DNA from: Polaribacter atrinae
GTDB taxonomy: Bacteria; Bacteroidota; Bacteroidia; Flavobacteriales; Flavobacteriaceae
Reading direction: 5' to 3'
NCBI RefSeq assembly: GCF_038023995.1
Contig: NZ_CP150660.1
Span: forward strand, 1,486,501 to 1,550,500
Length of the DNA stretch: 64,000 nt
Shown here: piece by piece, positions 9,945 through 19,357 of the stretch
Layout of the letters: every line of letters starts with the position of its first letter
Position numbering within the stretch: the stretch's first letter is position 1
The notes under the pieces: generated by a model
The model's input: the letters and a program-made list of their open reading frames with translations, nothing else
Told to the model about the DNA's origin: nothing
Database searches by the model: none
Translations under genes and position numbers: made by a program

Positions 9945-10520
9945 TTATTTAATATTCTCTAAATTTTCTTCCAATTTATTTCTATCTTCAACCAAAACCA
10001 TAATTTCTTCTGGAGATAAATAGTATCTTTTAATTCGATTTTTATATGCTTCTGTTATATCAGCATGATTCAATATAAAATTTTTTGTTTTTATGATATA
10101 CGATTCCATTTTGTGTTTTACAGCAAAACTATCTGCGGCTCTTTCTGCTTCAATAATATGAGTATCTGAAAACAAGTATTTAAGTCCGAACCAAATTAAA
10201 TTTAACTTACTTCTATTTTGATAGTCCATAATATGACCTAATTCATGACCTATCCAACCAATAAAAATATCTTTAGGAATATTTCGTGTAGAAAATTCCT
10301 TATCAGAAATTTTAAATTTCTCACTAATTAAAATTAAGAATTTTCTATTTCTTTTTAATTTAAAAAAACTATCAAAAGTAGGTCTTGCTTGCATGGTAGA
10401 TTTTTTAATATTCTTTTTAAACTTAAACTCTATGGGTATCTTTTTTAACTGCGGATAGTAATTTAACGCAGTTTCTACTTCATCTTTTATAGAATTAGGA
10501 ATTACATGGTATTTAGACAT
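9945..10520 (-). CDS. Zincin-like protein with HELGH motif
   Basis: A 191-residue protein with no signal peptide or clear transmembrane helix. It contains HELGH at residues 92-96 within WIGHELGHIMDY, the zinc-binding HExxH motif of gluzincin-type peptidases. About 30 residues on, EAERAADSFAVKHK (124-137) supplies a glutamate and the ExxxD pattern seen as the third ligand helix in M48-like families. This suggests a small soluble M48-like metallopeptidase; the substrate is unknown. It is monocistronic, convergent with the aldehyde dehydrogenase gene across a shared terminator and divergent from ccsBA. Confidence 0.75.
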   Translation of the reverse strand: MSKYHVIPNSIKDEVETALNYYPQLKKIPIEFKFKKNIKKSTMQARPTFDSFFKLKRNRKFLILISEKFKISDKEFSTRNIPKDIFIGWIGHELGHIMDYQNRSKLNLIWFGLKYLFSDTHIIEAERAADSFAVKHKMESYIIKTKNFILNHADITEAYKNRIKRYYLSPEEIMVLVEDRNKLEENLENIK

Positions 10521-10594
10521 AAATTTTATGATTTTTTTAAAACTTTAATACATAAATATACCCATATCTCGAAGTCCATTTGTGCTTTTATGCT

Positions 10595-10602
10595 TAAATT
10601 TG
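10595..10602 (+). promoter_or_regulatory. Candidate -7 box (TAAATTTG) for ccsBA
   Basis: A perfect match to the Bacteroidetes TAnnTTTG -7 element 30 bases before the ccsBA start codon. The nearest upstream TTG (10580-10582) is only 12 bases away, shorter than the usual spacing, so the -33 half is unclear. Confidence 0.4.
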
Positions 10603-10632
10603 TAGCTCTTTTAAAAAAAGCATTTCATACAG

Positions 10633-13600
10633 ATGAAAAAAATTATTAGCATTCTCTATTCAACTCGTTTAATGGCACTTTTATTTATCCTTTTTGCAGT
10701 TGCAATGGGAATTGCCACATTTATAGAAAACGATTATGGCACACAAACCTCAAAAGCTTTAGTTTACAATACCTGGTGGTTTGAATTAATAATGCTTCTT
10801 TTTGTCATTAATTTCTTTGGAAATATTTTTAGATACCGATTACATAAAAAAGAAAAATGGGCAGTTTTAATGTTTCATTTGTCTTTTTTATTAATCTTGA
10901 TTGGTGCAGGAGTAACTCGTTATATTGGTTATGAAGGCATTATGCTAATTAAGGAAGGAGAATCTACCAATAAATTTTTATCTGAAACTACATATTTAAA
11001 TGCAATTGTAGATAATAATAAAGTACAGAAGCCAGAAATTAACAAACCGATGTTATTATCTGCTTGGGGTAAAAACTCTTGGTCTTACACAGATCATTTT
11101 AAGACTGAAGACACTGAACAAGATTTTAGTTTTGAACTTGTAGAATATATTCCTTGGGCAGAAAGAAAATTAGTAGAAGATGAAAATGGAACTGATCATT
11201 TATTCTTTGTAGAATCTTCTGAAGGAACGCGTCATGAACATTGGATTCAAAAAGGAACAATTCAAAACATTCACGGAGTATTGGTTGGTTTCAATGCAGA
11301 AAGCGATAACCCATCTATAAACTTTATAGAAGAAAATGGAAACTTAAAAATGGTTTCTAAAGATTCTGGTGATTGGTTTCGAATGGCAGATCAAAAAAGA
11401 GGAAATATTGTAAAAGACTCTGTTCAAAACTTTCAATATTTAACCTTACACAATGTTTCTGGCTTACAGTTTGTAATTCCTAAACCTGCAGAAAAAGGTA
11501 TCATGAAAACTACTAGCGGTCCAAAAGACGATCAAAAGTTAGATGTTATTGTTGTAGATATTAAGAGTAATGGACAAACAGAAAGAGTTGAATTAACAGG
11601 AGGTAAATTTAATTCTCAGGGTTCTAAAGAAATTACAGTTGGAGGATTAAATTTTAGATTATTATATGGTGCAAAAATTTTAGAAACACCTTTCTTAGTA
11701 AAGTTAAATGACTTTCAATTAGAAAAATATCCTGGTTCAGAAAGCGCTGCTTCTTATGCTAGTGAAGTAACCGTAATAGATGCAGACGAATCTTTTGATT
11801 ATAGAATTTTTATGAACCACATTTTAGACCACAAAGGCTATAAGTTTTTTCAATCTAGTTACGACTTATCTGGCCCAGTAGAAGAAACACACCTCTCTGT
11901 AAACCATGATTTTGTAGGGACGTTTATCACTTATTTAGGGTATTCTTTCTTATATACAGGTTTAATCTGTATTCTTTTTGCTAAGAACACAAGATTTGAT
12001 CATTTAAAAGAAAGTTTAAAAAAGATTAAAAAGAAAAAATTGACTCTATCTATTGTAGCAACGTTACTTCTTTCTTCTTTTAGTTTTGCACAACATGCTC
12101 CGCATGAAGAGAGTAAAATTACAAACCAGCAAATAGACTCTATATTACAAGCTAATTTAGTAGACATTCATCATGCTGAGAGTTTTAATAAATTAGTCAT
12201 TCAGGATGCTGGAGGAAGAATGAAACCTGCTCATACCTTTGCTTCTGAATTGGTTAGAAAAGTAAGTAAAAAAGAGACTTTTAAAGGTATGAAACCTAGC
12301 CAGGTTTTATTATCTATTATAGAAAGCCCAAGACTTTGGTATGAAGTACCCGTTATTTATTTAGAAAAAGGAAATTCAAAAATAAGAGAAGTTTTAAGTC
12401 TATCTGAAACTACAGAATATGCTCGTTTATCAGATTTTATTACACCTACTGGTTCTTATAAAATAAAGAAAGATGTTGAAGAGGCACAGAAGAAAAATGT
12501 AAAAAATAAATTTGAGAACGATTTACTTAAAATTGATAAACGTGTAGGTTTATTATACAGTGCTATTGGAGGTGGAATCTTACGTATTTACCCAATTCCT
12601 AATGACGACAACAATACATGGGTTTCTCAACCAGAAACGTCAACGGCAGGTTTTAAAGCTACAGACTCTGTTTTTGTTAGACAATCATTGCCTGTTTACA
12701 TTCAACTTTTACAGGAAGCTAAAAAAACAAATGACTATACAAAAGCAGATCAAATTTTAGATGGTATTAAGAAATTTCAGAAGAAATTTGGTGCAGAAGT
12801 GTATCCGTCAGAAGAAAGAATTGATTTAGAAATTACTTATAATAAATGGGAAATCTTTACGAAGACTTCAGTATTATATATGATTTTAGGATTGTTATTA
12901 ATCTTTATTGAAATTTTAAAAATATTTTATTATAAATCTAAAGCGTTAAGTTTTATTGTTAAAGGACTTATTGTTTTAACAGTTTTAAGCTTTCTATTTC
13001 ATACGTTTGGTTTGGCATCAAGATGGTACATAAGTGGTAACGCACCTTGGAGTAACGCTTACGAATCTATTATTTACGTTTCTTGGGCAACCATGTTATT
13101 TGGTTTATTTTTAGGAAAAAAATCTACTTTAACCATTGGAGCAACTACTTTTTTAGCTGCTATTATTTTATTCTTTGCGCATCAAAACTGGTTAGATCCT
13201 GCTATTGCAAACTTACAACCTGTTTTAAACTCATGGTGGTTAATGGTGCATGTATCTATTATTGTTGCAAGTTATGGACCTTTCTCATTAGCCATGATTT
13301 TAGGTATTGTTACTTTAATACTTATCGTATTTACGACCGAGAAGAATAGAAAAAGAATGGACATCAATATTAAAGAGTTAACCATTATTAACGAAATGGC
13401 AATTACTGTTGGTTTGGTTATGTTAACTATTGGTAACTTTTTAGGAGGTATGTGGGCCAATGAAAGTTGGGGACGTTACTGGGGTTGGGACCCTAAGGAA
13501 ACTTGGGCTTTAATTTCAATTATGGTATATGGTTTTGTATTACACATGCGCTTAATACCTGGTTTACGTAGTAGGTTAGCGTTTAGTTTTGCTTCTGCTT

Positions 13601-13779
13601 TTTCTTATTTAGCCATAATGATGACCTATTTTGGAGTAAACTTCTATTTGTCTGGTTTGCATTCTTATGCAAGCGGAGACAAAGCTGTAACACCTAGAGA
13701 AGCTTATATTTATATTGGAGCATTAGTTTTACTTACTATTTTAGCTTCCTTTAAATACAAGAAATACTATAAAAAGTAA
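10633..13779 (+). CDS. Cytochrome c biogenesis fusion protein ResB-CcsA (CcsBA)
   Basis: System II haem lyase that moves haem across the inner membrane and attaches it to apocytochrome c. The 1048-residue protein has a ResB/CcsB half with N-terminal membrane helices at about 12-30, 48-63 and 79-97, a large periplasmic domain, and a C-terminal CcsA half (from about 745) with several helices and the tryptophan-rich WWD motif around SWGRYWGWDPKETWAL near residues 945-960. Candidate haem-ligand histidines lie in the flanking helices. An unusual feature is an internal signal-peptide-like segment at about 467-490, KKKKLTLSIVATLLL followed by SSFSFAQ, just after the ResB part. The gene stands alone apart from the small downstream protein. 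Confidence 0.93.
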   Translation: MKKIISILYSTRLMALLFILFAVAMGIATFIENDYGTQTSKALVYNTWWFELIMLLFVINFFGNIFRYRLHKKEKWAVLMFHLSFLLILIGAGVTRYIGYEGIMLIKEGESTNKFLSETTYLNAIVDNNKVQKPEINKPMLLSAWGKNSWSYTDHFKTEDTEQDFSFELVEYIPWAERKLVEDENGTDHLFFVESSEGTRHEHWIQKGTIQNIHGVLVGFNAESDNPSINFIEENGNLKMVSKDSGDWFRMADQKRGNIVKDSVQNFQYLTLHNVSGLQFVIPKPAEKGIMKTTSGPKDDQKLDVIVVDIKSNGQTERVELTGGKFNSQGSKEITVGGLNFRLLYGAKILETPFLVKLNDFQLEKYPGSESAASYASEVTVIDADESFDYRIFMNHILDHKGYKFFQSSYDLSGPVEETHLSVNHDFVGTFITYLGYSFLYTGLICILFAKNTRFDHLKESLKKIKKKKLTLSIVATLLLSSFSFAQHAPHEESKITNQQIDSILQANLVDIHHAESFNKLVIQDAGGRMKPAHTFASELVRKVSKKETFKGMKPSQVLLSIIESPRLWYEVPVIYLEKGNSKIREVLSLSETTEYARLSDFITPTGSYKIKKDVEEAQKKNVKNKFENDLLKIDKRVGLLYSAIGGGILRIYPIPNDDNNTWVSQPETSTAGFKATDSVFVRQSLPVYIQLLQEAKKTNDYTKADQILDGIKKFQKKFGAEVYPSEERIDLEITYNKWEIFTKTSVLYMILGLLLIFIEILKIFYYKSKALSFIVKGLIVLTVLSFLFHTFGLASRWYISGNAPWSNAYESIIYVSWATMLFGLFLGKKSTLTIGATTFLAAIILFFAHQNWLDPAIANLQPVLNSWWLMVHVSIIVASYGPFSLAMILGIVTLILIVFTTEKNRKRMDINIKELTIINEMAITVGLVMLTIGNFLGGMWANESWGRYWGWDPKETWALISIMVYGFVLHMRLIPGLRSRLAFSFASAFSYLAIMMTYFGVNFYLSGLHSYASGDKAVTPREAYIYIGALVLLTILASFKYKKYYKK

Positions 13780-13801
13780 TACATAATTTAGCAATAAAAT
13801 G

Positions 13802-13809
13802 TACTTTTG
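13802..13809 (+). promoter_or_regulatory. Candidate -7 box (TACTTTTG)
   Basis: Perfect TAnnTTTG match 29 bases ahead of the start of the small TPR-like membrane protein gene. No TTG is seen at the normal spacing upstream, so the call is tentative. Confidence 0.35.
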
Positions 13810-13838
13810 CATCTGATTTAATAACAATAAAAAACAAT

Positions 13839-14354
13839 ATGTTTCATAAAAATATAAAATTAATTTTAGCAGGTTTAATTTCAGCTTGGGCAGTTTATCA
13901 ATTTACCTTAGGAAATATAATGAACGGAATTTCTATCTTACTTTTGGCAGGAATTTTTGTATTATTTTATTTTAAAAACGAATTTATTTTACTTGCTTTT
14001 TTACAATTACGTAAGCAAAATTTTGAAGGAACTAAAAAATGGTTAGGATATATTAAAAACCCAGAGGCTGCATTAATTGTTAAGCAACAAGGTTATTTTA
14101 ATTATTTACATGGTATTATATTAAGTCAAACGAATATTACACAAGCAGAAAAATTTCTACGTAAAGCTGTAAAATTAGGTTTACCTATGGATCATGATTT
14201 AGCCATGGCTAAATTACAATTAGCGGGTATTGCAATGACAAAAAGACGTAAACGTGAAGCAACCATTTTAATGGGTGAAGCTAAAAAATTAGACAAACAC
14301 GGTATGTTAAAAGACCAAATGAAGATGATGAAAGATCAAATGAAAAAAATCTAA
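13839..14354 (+). CDS. Small membrane protein with TPR-like C-terminal part
   Basis: A 171-residue protein. Residues 5-24 and 29-45 form two membrane helices; the remainder is soluble and helical, with TPR-like pairs (for example GYFNYLHGIILSQTNITQAE followed by KFLRKAVKLGL at about 87-117) and a Lys/Met-rich end carrying a small internal repeat, KDQMKMM then KDQMKKI. I recognise no catalytic motif. It follows ccsBA by 59 bases and ends at a strong terminator, so it may share that transcript, but a role in cytochrome assembly is only a guess from position. Confidence 0.7.
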   Translation: MFHKNIKLILAGLISAWAVYQFTLGNIMNGISILLLAGIFVLFYFKNEFILLAFLQLRKQNFEGTKKWLGYIKNPEAALIVKQQGYFNYLHGIILSQTNITQAEKFLRKAVKLGLPMDHDLAMAKLQLAGIAMTKRRKREATILMGEAKKLDKHGMLKDQMKMMKDQMKKI

Positions 14355-14374
14355 TTCTTTTATTTTACTGATAT

Positions 14375-14405
14375 AAAAAAAATCCGCTTTTCAGCGGATT
14401 TTTTT
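14375..14405 (+). terminator. Rho-independent terminator
   Basis: Stem AATCCGCT / AGCGGATT at 14381-14400 with a 4-base loop, flanked by A-run and T-run, 20 bases after the stop of the TPR-like gene. The symmetric flanks could also serve reverse transcripts. Confidence 0.9.
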
Positions 14406-14468
14406 ATGAACTATATTTACTCTATTTGAACTTCTGATAACCTTTAACAGGGAAGCTAACAAAATTGT

Positions 14469-14556
14469 CTAGCCCTGATTGAACGGTTTGTTTGAGCTCT
14501 TTTTTATTCCTTTTTCTGGATAAAAAAAGCGAGTAGTGAAAGTAGGAAATAGCTTC
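14469..14556 (+). ncRNA. Structured RNA element resembling the Flavo-1 motif
   Basis: The stretch starts TAGCCCTGATTGAACGG and ends GAAAGTAGGAAATAGCTTC. Its ends can pair (AGC-CCT with AGG...GCT), and inside there is a long stem CTC-TTTTTTAT-CC against GGATAAAAAA-GAG. This is the sequence pattern I remember for a conserved intergenic RNA repeated in many Flavobacteria, probably the one catalogued as Flavo-1; the name is from memory. It lies between a terminator and the convergent LysM lipoprotein gene, outside any gene. Its function is unknown, and the orientation is chosen from the conserved end sequences. Confidence 0.55.
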
Positions 14557-14597
14557 AAAAAAAGAAGAACAACTCCCTGCTAAAACTAAATCTCTTT

Positions 14598-16205
14598 CTA
14601 TTTTAACCTCGTTAAACTTAGGTCTTTATTATACTTTACAATAAATAAGCCTTTGTTTTCTGAGATCCCTCCAGACTTACCCGTATAATCGAATTTACTT
14701 TCTATTCTAAAAGAAGCACCGTCTTTAAAAGTATCTTTTAAGTCGTCTCCGGAAGCCAATCTAATTAAAACATCGTAAGTAATATCAAAACCTTTGGTTG
14801 CAGCAAATGAAGGCAACGCGTTGTTTTTACCAGCATATTGATTGTTAAATTGCTGTGTGGAAACCGAAGCCTCACTTACATACTCATCACTAACATAGGT
14901 TAAATTAACTTTTGCTAACTTTAAATTTGCAATTTTATCAAAAGCTTCTCCTTTGTTATATGTAAATAATTGAACGTTTGTATTCTCTGGTAAGCTAATT
15001 AAACTATTTATAGCATCTGCCACTAAAATAGTGTTATTAGACGTTAAAACAACCCAATTTGGTTGATTTGGTTTTAAGATTTGTAAAAAACGATTTTTAG
15101 CAATATACCCATTAGTAGGTTTTAAAATATGGACAACAGAAATAGAATCATGAGATTGAAACGACTGTTTCATCACATTATTAGAAATATTTGACTCGTA
15201 CTCTCCGTCTCCCACTAAAATCAAATTCCCTTTTGTAAAATTATCTTTTATATAAGTAGTTAATTCATCTCTAAAAACTTTTTTCTCTGGTGATGTTTTA
15301 ATCAATTTTGAAGCAGTAAATTTAGATTGCTTGGTAGAATAAAAAGGAAAAACAACAGGTACATTTAACCTATTCGCCACCAATTCTGCCTCTTCCGAAT
15401 ACAAAGGACCAATTACTACATCATTCTTATTAAGGTTGTTTTCAGACAAAATTGTTTTAATCTTTGTACTATTACTTCCTGTATCAAAGACATTTAATTC
15501 GATGTTAATTCCTTGACTCCTTAATGAGTCTACGGCAATTTGTGCACCTAAATAAAAGTCTGTAACCATATCTGCCAATTTGCTCTTCTGAAAAATATCT
15601 TTTGATGTAGAAGATCTATATTCATCAGCTCTAAAAGGTAGTAATAACGCCGCTTTTAAATGAATTTTAGTATCAATTACATCTTCATAGATATTGTTTT
15701 CGATAACTACTTCCCCTTCTTCAATGGCTTTTATTTTAATAATCTGTCCCACTTTTAAACCTTCTGATAAAACAGGATTAAGTGTTGTCAACTCTTCTTG
15801 AGTCACATTATAAAAACGAGTTAAACTATAAAAAGTATCTCCTTTTTTTACTTCATAAACAACAAAGTTTTTCTTAAGTTCCTCTATAAGCTCGTCCTTT
15901 TTTTCTTTTAAAGCGGCATCTTTATCCATTCCTTCAATTACAACATCCTCTACCACATTATCTTGGGTAGAAGTTGTTGCTTTTAATTTTTTATTAGGAA
16001 TTACAATAACAGAATTTGCTTCTGGATTTCTACTCACATTTGGGTTTAAACGAAGTAAATCTTTGGTATTCATATTTAACCTCTGCGCGATCCCCTTCAT
16101 TGTTTCGCCCTCTTTCACTTTATACTGAACGTATTTATTCTGTTGACCGCAAGAAACGGTAAACGTTAAAATACACAGAAATACAAAAAACTTTACATGT
16201 TTCAT
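14598..16205 (-). CDS. LysM lipoprotein with periplasmic-binding-protein-like domain
   Basis: A probable outer-envelope lipoprotein. The preferred start at 16205 gives MKHVKFFVFLCILTFTVSC, a signal peptide with lipobox cysteine 19; in-frame ATGs at 16211 and 16220 are alternatives, the former overlapping the guaA stop as TAATG. Two LysM modules follow (YKVKEGETMKGIAQRLNMN and YEVKKGDTFYSLTRFYNVT starts), binding peptidoglycan. After a linker comes a fold like type-1 periplasmic amino-acid-binding proteins (AALLLPFRADEY... DFYLGAQIAVDSL). It overlaps or abuts guaA, so it is likely in the same transcript. A role in cell-wall sensing or attachment is inferred; no ABC transporter genes are adjacent. 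Confidence 0.85.
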   Translation of the reverse strand: MKHVKFFVFLCILTFTVSCGQQNKYVQYKVKEGETMKGIAQRLNMNTKDLLRLNPNVSRNPEANSVIVIPNKKLKATTSTQDNVVEDVVIEGMDKDAALKEKKDELIEELKKNFVVYEVKKGDTFYSLTRFYNVTQEELTTLNPVLSEGLKVGQIIKIKAIEEGEVVIENNIYEDVIDTKIHLKAALLLPFRADEYRSSTSKDIFQKSKLADMVTDFYLGAQIAVDSLRSQGINIELNVFDTGSNSTKIKTILSENNLNKNDVVIGPLYSEEAELVANRLNVPVVFPFYSTKQSKFTASKLIKTSPEKKVFRDELTTYIKDNFTKGNLILVGDGEYESNISNNVMKQSFQSHDSISVVHILKPTNGYIAKNRFLQILKPNQPNWVVLTSNNTILVADAINSLISLPENTNVQLFTYNKGEAFDKIANLKLAKVNLTYVSDEYVSEASVSTQQFNNQYAGKNNALPSFAATKGFDITYDVLIRLASGDDLKDTFKDGASFRIESKFDYTGKSGGISENKGLFIVKYNKDLSLTRLK

Positions 16206-16210
16206 ATACA

Positions 16211-17746
16211 TTATTCCCATTCTATAGTTGCAGGTGGTTTTGAGCTAATATCATATACAACTCTGTTTACACCTTTTACTTGATTTATTATTTTATTAGA
16301 TGTTTTTTGCAAAAATTCATAAGGTAAATTTACCCAATCTGCCGTCATTCCATCTGTACTTTCTACAGCTCTTAAAGCAACTACTTTTTCATACGTTCTT
16401 TCATCTCCCATAACTCCAACAGAATCTACAGGAAGTAACATCGCACCTGCTTGCCAAACTTTGTCATACAAACCGTCTTCTTTTAAACCGTTGATAAAAA
16501 TAGCATCTACTTCTTGTAAAATTCTTACTTTTTCTGCTGTAATATCACCCAAAATACGAATTCCTAAACCAGGTCCTGGAAAAGGATGACGCCCTAATAA
16601 CTCTGGATCTATCCCCATAGAAGCACCTACTCTTCTTACCTCGTCTTTAAAAATCATTTTTAAAGGTTCTACTATTTTCAATTTCATATAATCTGGTAAT
16701 CCTCCCACATTATGATGACTTTTGATTGTTGCAGATGGACCTCCATTTACAGAAACAGACTCAATAACATCTGGATAAATAGTACCTTGAGCTAACCAAG
16801 TTACATCTGTAATTTGATGTGCTTCATCATCAAAAACTTCAATAAAAGCATTACCAATTGCTTTTCTTTTTTTCTCTGGATCTGTCAAACCTTCTAAGGC
16901 TTTCAAAAAACGTGCCGATGCATCTACACCTTTAACGTTTAATCCCATGCCTTCGTATCTTTTTAATACAGTTTCGAACTCGTTTTTACGTAAAAGTCCG
17001 TTATTTACAAAAATACAATATAGGTTTTTACCAATTGCTTTGTTTAATAAAACTGCTGCTACAGAAGAATCTACACCTCCAGAAAGTCCTAAAACTACTT
17101 TATCGTTACCAACTTTTTCTCTAATTTCGGCTACGGTACTTTCTACAAAAGAATCTGGTGTCCAAGTTTGTGCAACACCTGCAATTTTAACTAAAAAGTT
17201 TTCTAATAATTGTTTACCATCTTTAGAGTGGTATACTTCTGGATGAAATTGAATTGCAAAAGTTTCTTCTCCTTTTATTTTATAAGCCGCATTTTCTACG
17301 TCTTTAGTACTTGCCAATAACTCTCCGTTGGTTGGCAATTCTTTTATAGTGTCTGAATGACTCATCCAAACCTGACTTCCTTCTGAAATATTATCAAAGA
17401 AAGTTTCTCCACTTTTTATATAGGATAAATTTGCTCTACCATATTCTCTCGTATTAGAAGGAGCTACTTGTCCGCCTGTAAAATGAGCCAAATATTGTGC
17501 TCCATAACAAACTGCTAAAACAGGTTTTTTTCCTCTAATTTCTGATAAATCTGGATGTAAAACATTTTCTCCCCTTACAGAGTTTGGGCTACCTGACAAG
17601 ATAACTGCTTTAAATTCTGATTGATTTTTTGGTGGATGGTTATAAGGATGAATTTCACAATAAATGTTTAATTCTCTTACTCTTCTCGCAATTAACTGTG
17701 TGTATTGCGATCCGAAATCTAAAATAAGTACGTTGTGTTGTTGCAT
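16211..17746 (-). CDS. guaA: GMP synthase (glutamine-hydrolysing)
   Basis: Converts XMP to GMP with glutamine and ATP, the last step of guanine nucleotide synthesis. The 511-residue protein has the class I glutamine amidotransferase domain with nucleophile Cys80 in AVCYGAQY and the FHPEVYHS His/Glu, then the ATP-pyrophosphatase P-loop [10 protein letters not shown], and the C-terminal dimerisation domain ending in [10 protein letters not shown] chose the ATG at 17746 ([14 protein letters not shown]); the frame extends two codons to a TTG at 17752. A TATTTTTG box (17750-17757) sits just ahead of the start, which would imply a very short or absent leader. Confidence 0.97.
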   Translation of the reverse strand: MQQHNVLILDFGSQYTQLIARRVRELNIYCEIHPYNHPPKNQSEFKAVILSGSPNSVRGENVLHPDLSEIRGKKPVLAVCYGAQYLAHFTGGQVAPSNTREYGRANLSYIKSGETFFDNISEGSQVWMSHSDTIKELPTNGELLASTKDVENAAYKIKGEETFAIQFHPEVYHSKDGKQLLENFLVKIAGVAQTWTPDSFVESTVAEIREKVGNDKVVLGLSGGVDSSVAAVLLNKAIGKNLYCIFVNNGLLRKNEFETVLKRYEGMGLNVKGVDASARFLKALEGLTDPEKKRKAIGNAFIEVFDDEAHQITDVTWLAQGTIYPDVIESVSVNGGPSATIKSHHNVGGLPDYMKLKIVEPLKMIFKDEVRRVGASMGIDPELLGRHPFPGPGLGIRILGDITAEKVRILQEVDAIFINGLKEDGLYDKVWQAGAMLLPVDSVGVMGDERTYEKVVALRAVESTDGMTADWVNLPYEFLQKTSNKIINQVKGVNRVVYDISSKPPATIEWE

Positions 17747-18143
17747 GCGCAAAAATAATATATTGATTTGAAATTAAACGCAAAGGATGCAAAGAATTTT
17801 CGGAAAGTGTACAAAGAAATAAAGATTACTGTAAAACAGTGTATCTCAATAATTTTTGATGTAATAATTTTTAATTCCATGTGTATACATGTAAAAAATA
17901 TCCAAAATTATCAAACAAAGAAACCTAAAAAGAAGTCAAAGACAAAAAACACAAAGATTTTTTAACTAAATGAGGACATACAATTCAATTTTACTAATTG
18001 AATTTAATAAAAAAAAAAATCATAATCACATAGAAAATTGTGGTATGAATACATTAAAGAAGAAACATTATTCTCCCAAAGAAAATTACAACTATTTAAA
18101 AGTCGTTTGGTTTTTCTTTGGGAAATTTCGTGAAATAAATGAC
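17747..18143. repeat. Non-coding gap with A-rich degenerate repeat tract
   Basis: About 400 bases without a supported gene. Near 17774-17822 there is a degenerate run of AACGCAAAGGATGCAAAG-like units, echoed by shorter GTCAAAG and CACAAAG units at 17935-17962. I remember such CGCAAAG(G/A)ACGCAAAG tracts as dispersed intergenic sequence in Flavobacteriaceae. Two small forward open frames here (17768-17965 and 17970-18236) have the biased composition of such tracts and no family resemblance, so I do not call them genes. Nothing else is seen. Confidence 0.5.
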
Positions 18144-19208
18144 CTAAAAACGATAAACGATTGCATTTATATTCATTCCTGCACCAACAGAAGCAAAAAT
18201 AACAACATCACCTTTATTCACTTCTTGATTTTCTAATTTACCTTTTAAAACCAAATCTAATAAAGTAGGTACGGTAGCAACAGAACTATTACCTAATTTG
18301 GTGATACTTAATGGCATTATTCCTTCTGGAACTTTCTTTTTAAACAATCTAAAGAAACGTTTCATAATGGCTTCATCCATTTTTTCATTAGCTTGGTGAA
18401 TAAATATTTTTTTCACTTCATCTATTTCAACACCACTTTTATCTAAAGCAAATTTCATCGCCGCAGGTACATGAACCAAAGCAAACTCATAAATTTTTCT
18501 ACCTAACATTTTAATATACTGCACATCTTGGTTTGCTTCTTTATTAAAAGAACTTCCGTAATGTAGATAAAAGGCTTCGTCTTTTGCAAAAGTTTGTGTT
18601 GCATGACTTAAAATACCAACATTCGTTTCTTCTGTAGCCTCTAAAATACAAGCTCCAGCTCCATCACTAAAAATCATAGAATCTCTATCATATTTATCTA
18701 CAACTCTAGACAAGGTTTCAGAACCAATAACCAAACATTTTTTAGCCATACCAGCTTTAATAAATGCATGGGCTTGTATGGTTGCTTCTATCCAACCTGG
18801 GCAACCAAAAAGAATATCATACGCAACACAATTAGGATTTTCAATACCCAACTTATGTTTCACTCTTGTAGCCAAACTTGGCAACATATCGCTTTGTACT
18901 CCATCTACTTTTACATCTCCAAAATTATGAGCGATAATTATATAATCTAAATCTTCTTGATTGATATTAGCATCCTCAATAGCTTTTTGAGCAGCAAAGT
19001 AAGCCAAATCAGAAGAGGCGTATTCTGGTTTAGCGTAACGCCTTTCTTCAATACCAGTAATTGCTTTAAATTTCTCTATAATTACATCATTATCAGAGTC
19101 AAAAGTTGAACCATCCTCGTTTAAGAATTTTTCATTTAAGAAATCTTTATTTTCTTTAGTTATAGAAGGAATAAAAGTACCTGTTCCTGTTATTTTTGAT
19201 GAAATCAT
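18144..19208 (-). CDS. 3-oxoacyl-ACP synthase III-like (FabH family)
   Basis: Thiolase-fold condensing enzyme of 354 residues with the FabH triad: Cys136 in DILFGCPGW, His271 in FIHQANEK and Asn307 in KLGNSSVA. It also has the SDGAGACILEA loop. Classical FabH starts fatty acid synthesis from acetyl-CoA and malonyl-ACP, but this protein is longer than the usual 315-330 residues and is not in a fab cluster, so it may be a paralogue that makes or loads a special acyl chain. It is followed by the guaA region with a 400-base gap and preceded by the haemoglobin gene, so probably monocistronic. Confidence 0.85.
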   Translation of the reverse strand: MISSKITGTGTFIPSITKENKDFLNEKFLNEDGSTFDSDNDVIIEKFKAITGIEERRYAKPEYASSDLAYFAAQKAIEDANINQEDLDYIIIAHNFGDVKVDGVQSDMLPSLATRVKHKLGIENPNCVAYDILFGCPGWIEATIQAHAFIKAGMAKKCLVIGSETLSRVVDKYDRDSMIFSDGAGACILEATEETNVGILSHATQTFAKDEAFYLHYGSSFNKEANQDVQYIKMLGRKIYEFALVHVPAAMKFALDKSGVEIDEVKKIFIHQANEKMDEAIMKRFFRLFKKKVPEGIMPLSITKLGNSSVATVPTLLDLVLKGKLENQEVNKGDVVIFASVGAGMNINAIVYRF

Positions 19209-19357
19209 AATTGATATTAAATATTATTTTGCTTAAAAAAATATTAGCCCTCTAAATTACAAATTTCACAATAAATAAAATTAAAATATCTTACAAAAAA
19301 CGATATTCAAACCTACTTTTATAGAAAAATTATACAAAGAGAGAAATTATACGTATT

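Noticed and set aside
16205..16220. Earlier starts for the LysM lipoprotein
   Set aside because: Starts at 16211 and 16220 are possible, but 16205 gives the best signal peptide length; not separable from sequence alone.
17750..17757. TATTTTTG box as a firm guaA promoter
   Set aside because: The next TTG is 23 bases further and transcription would begin at the start codon itself, so it is mentioned but not listed.
17768..18236. Two small forward frames after guaA
   Set aside because: They lie in a repeat-like AT-rich tract, have no family resemblance, and the second runs into the FabH-like gene on the other strand.
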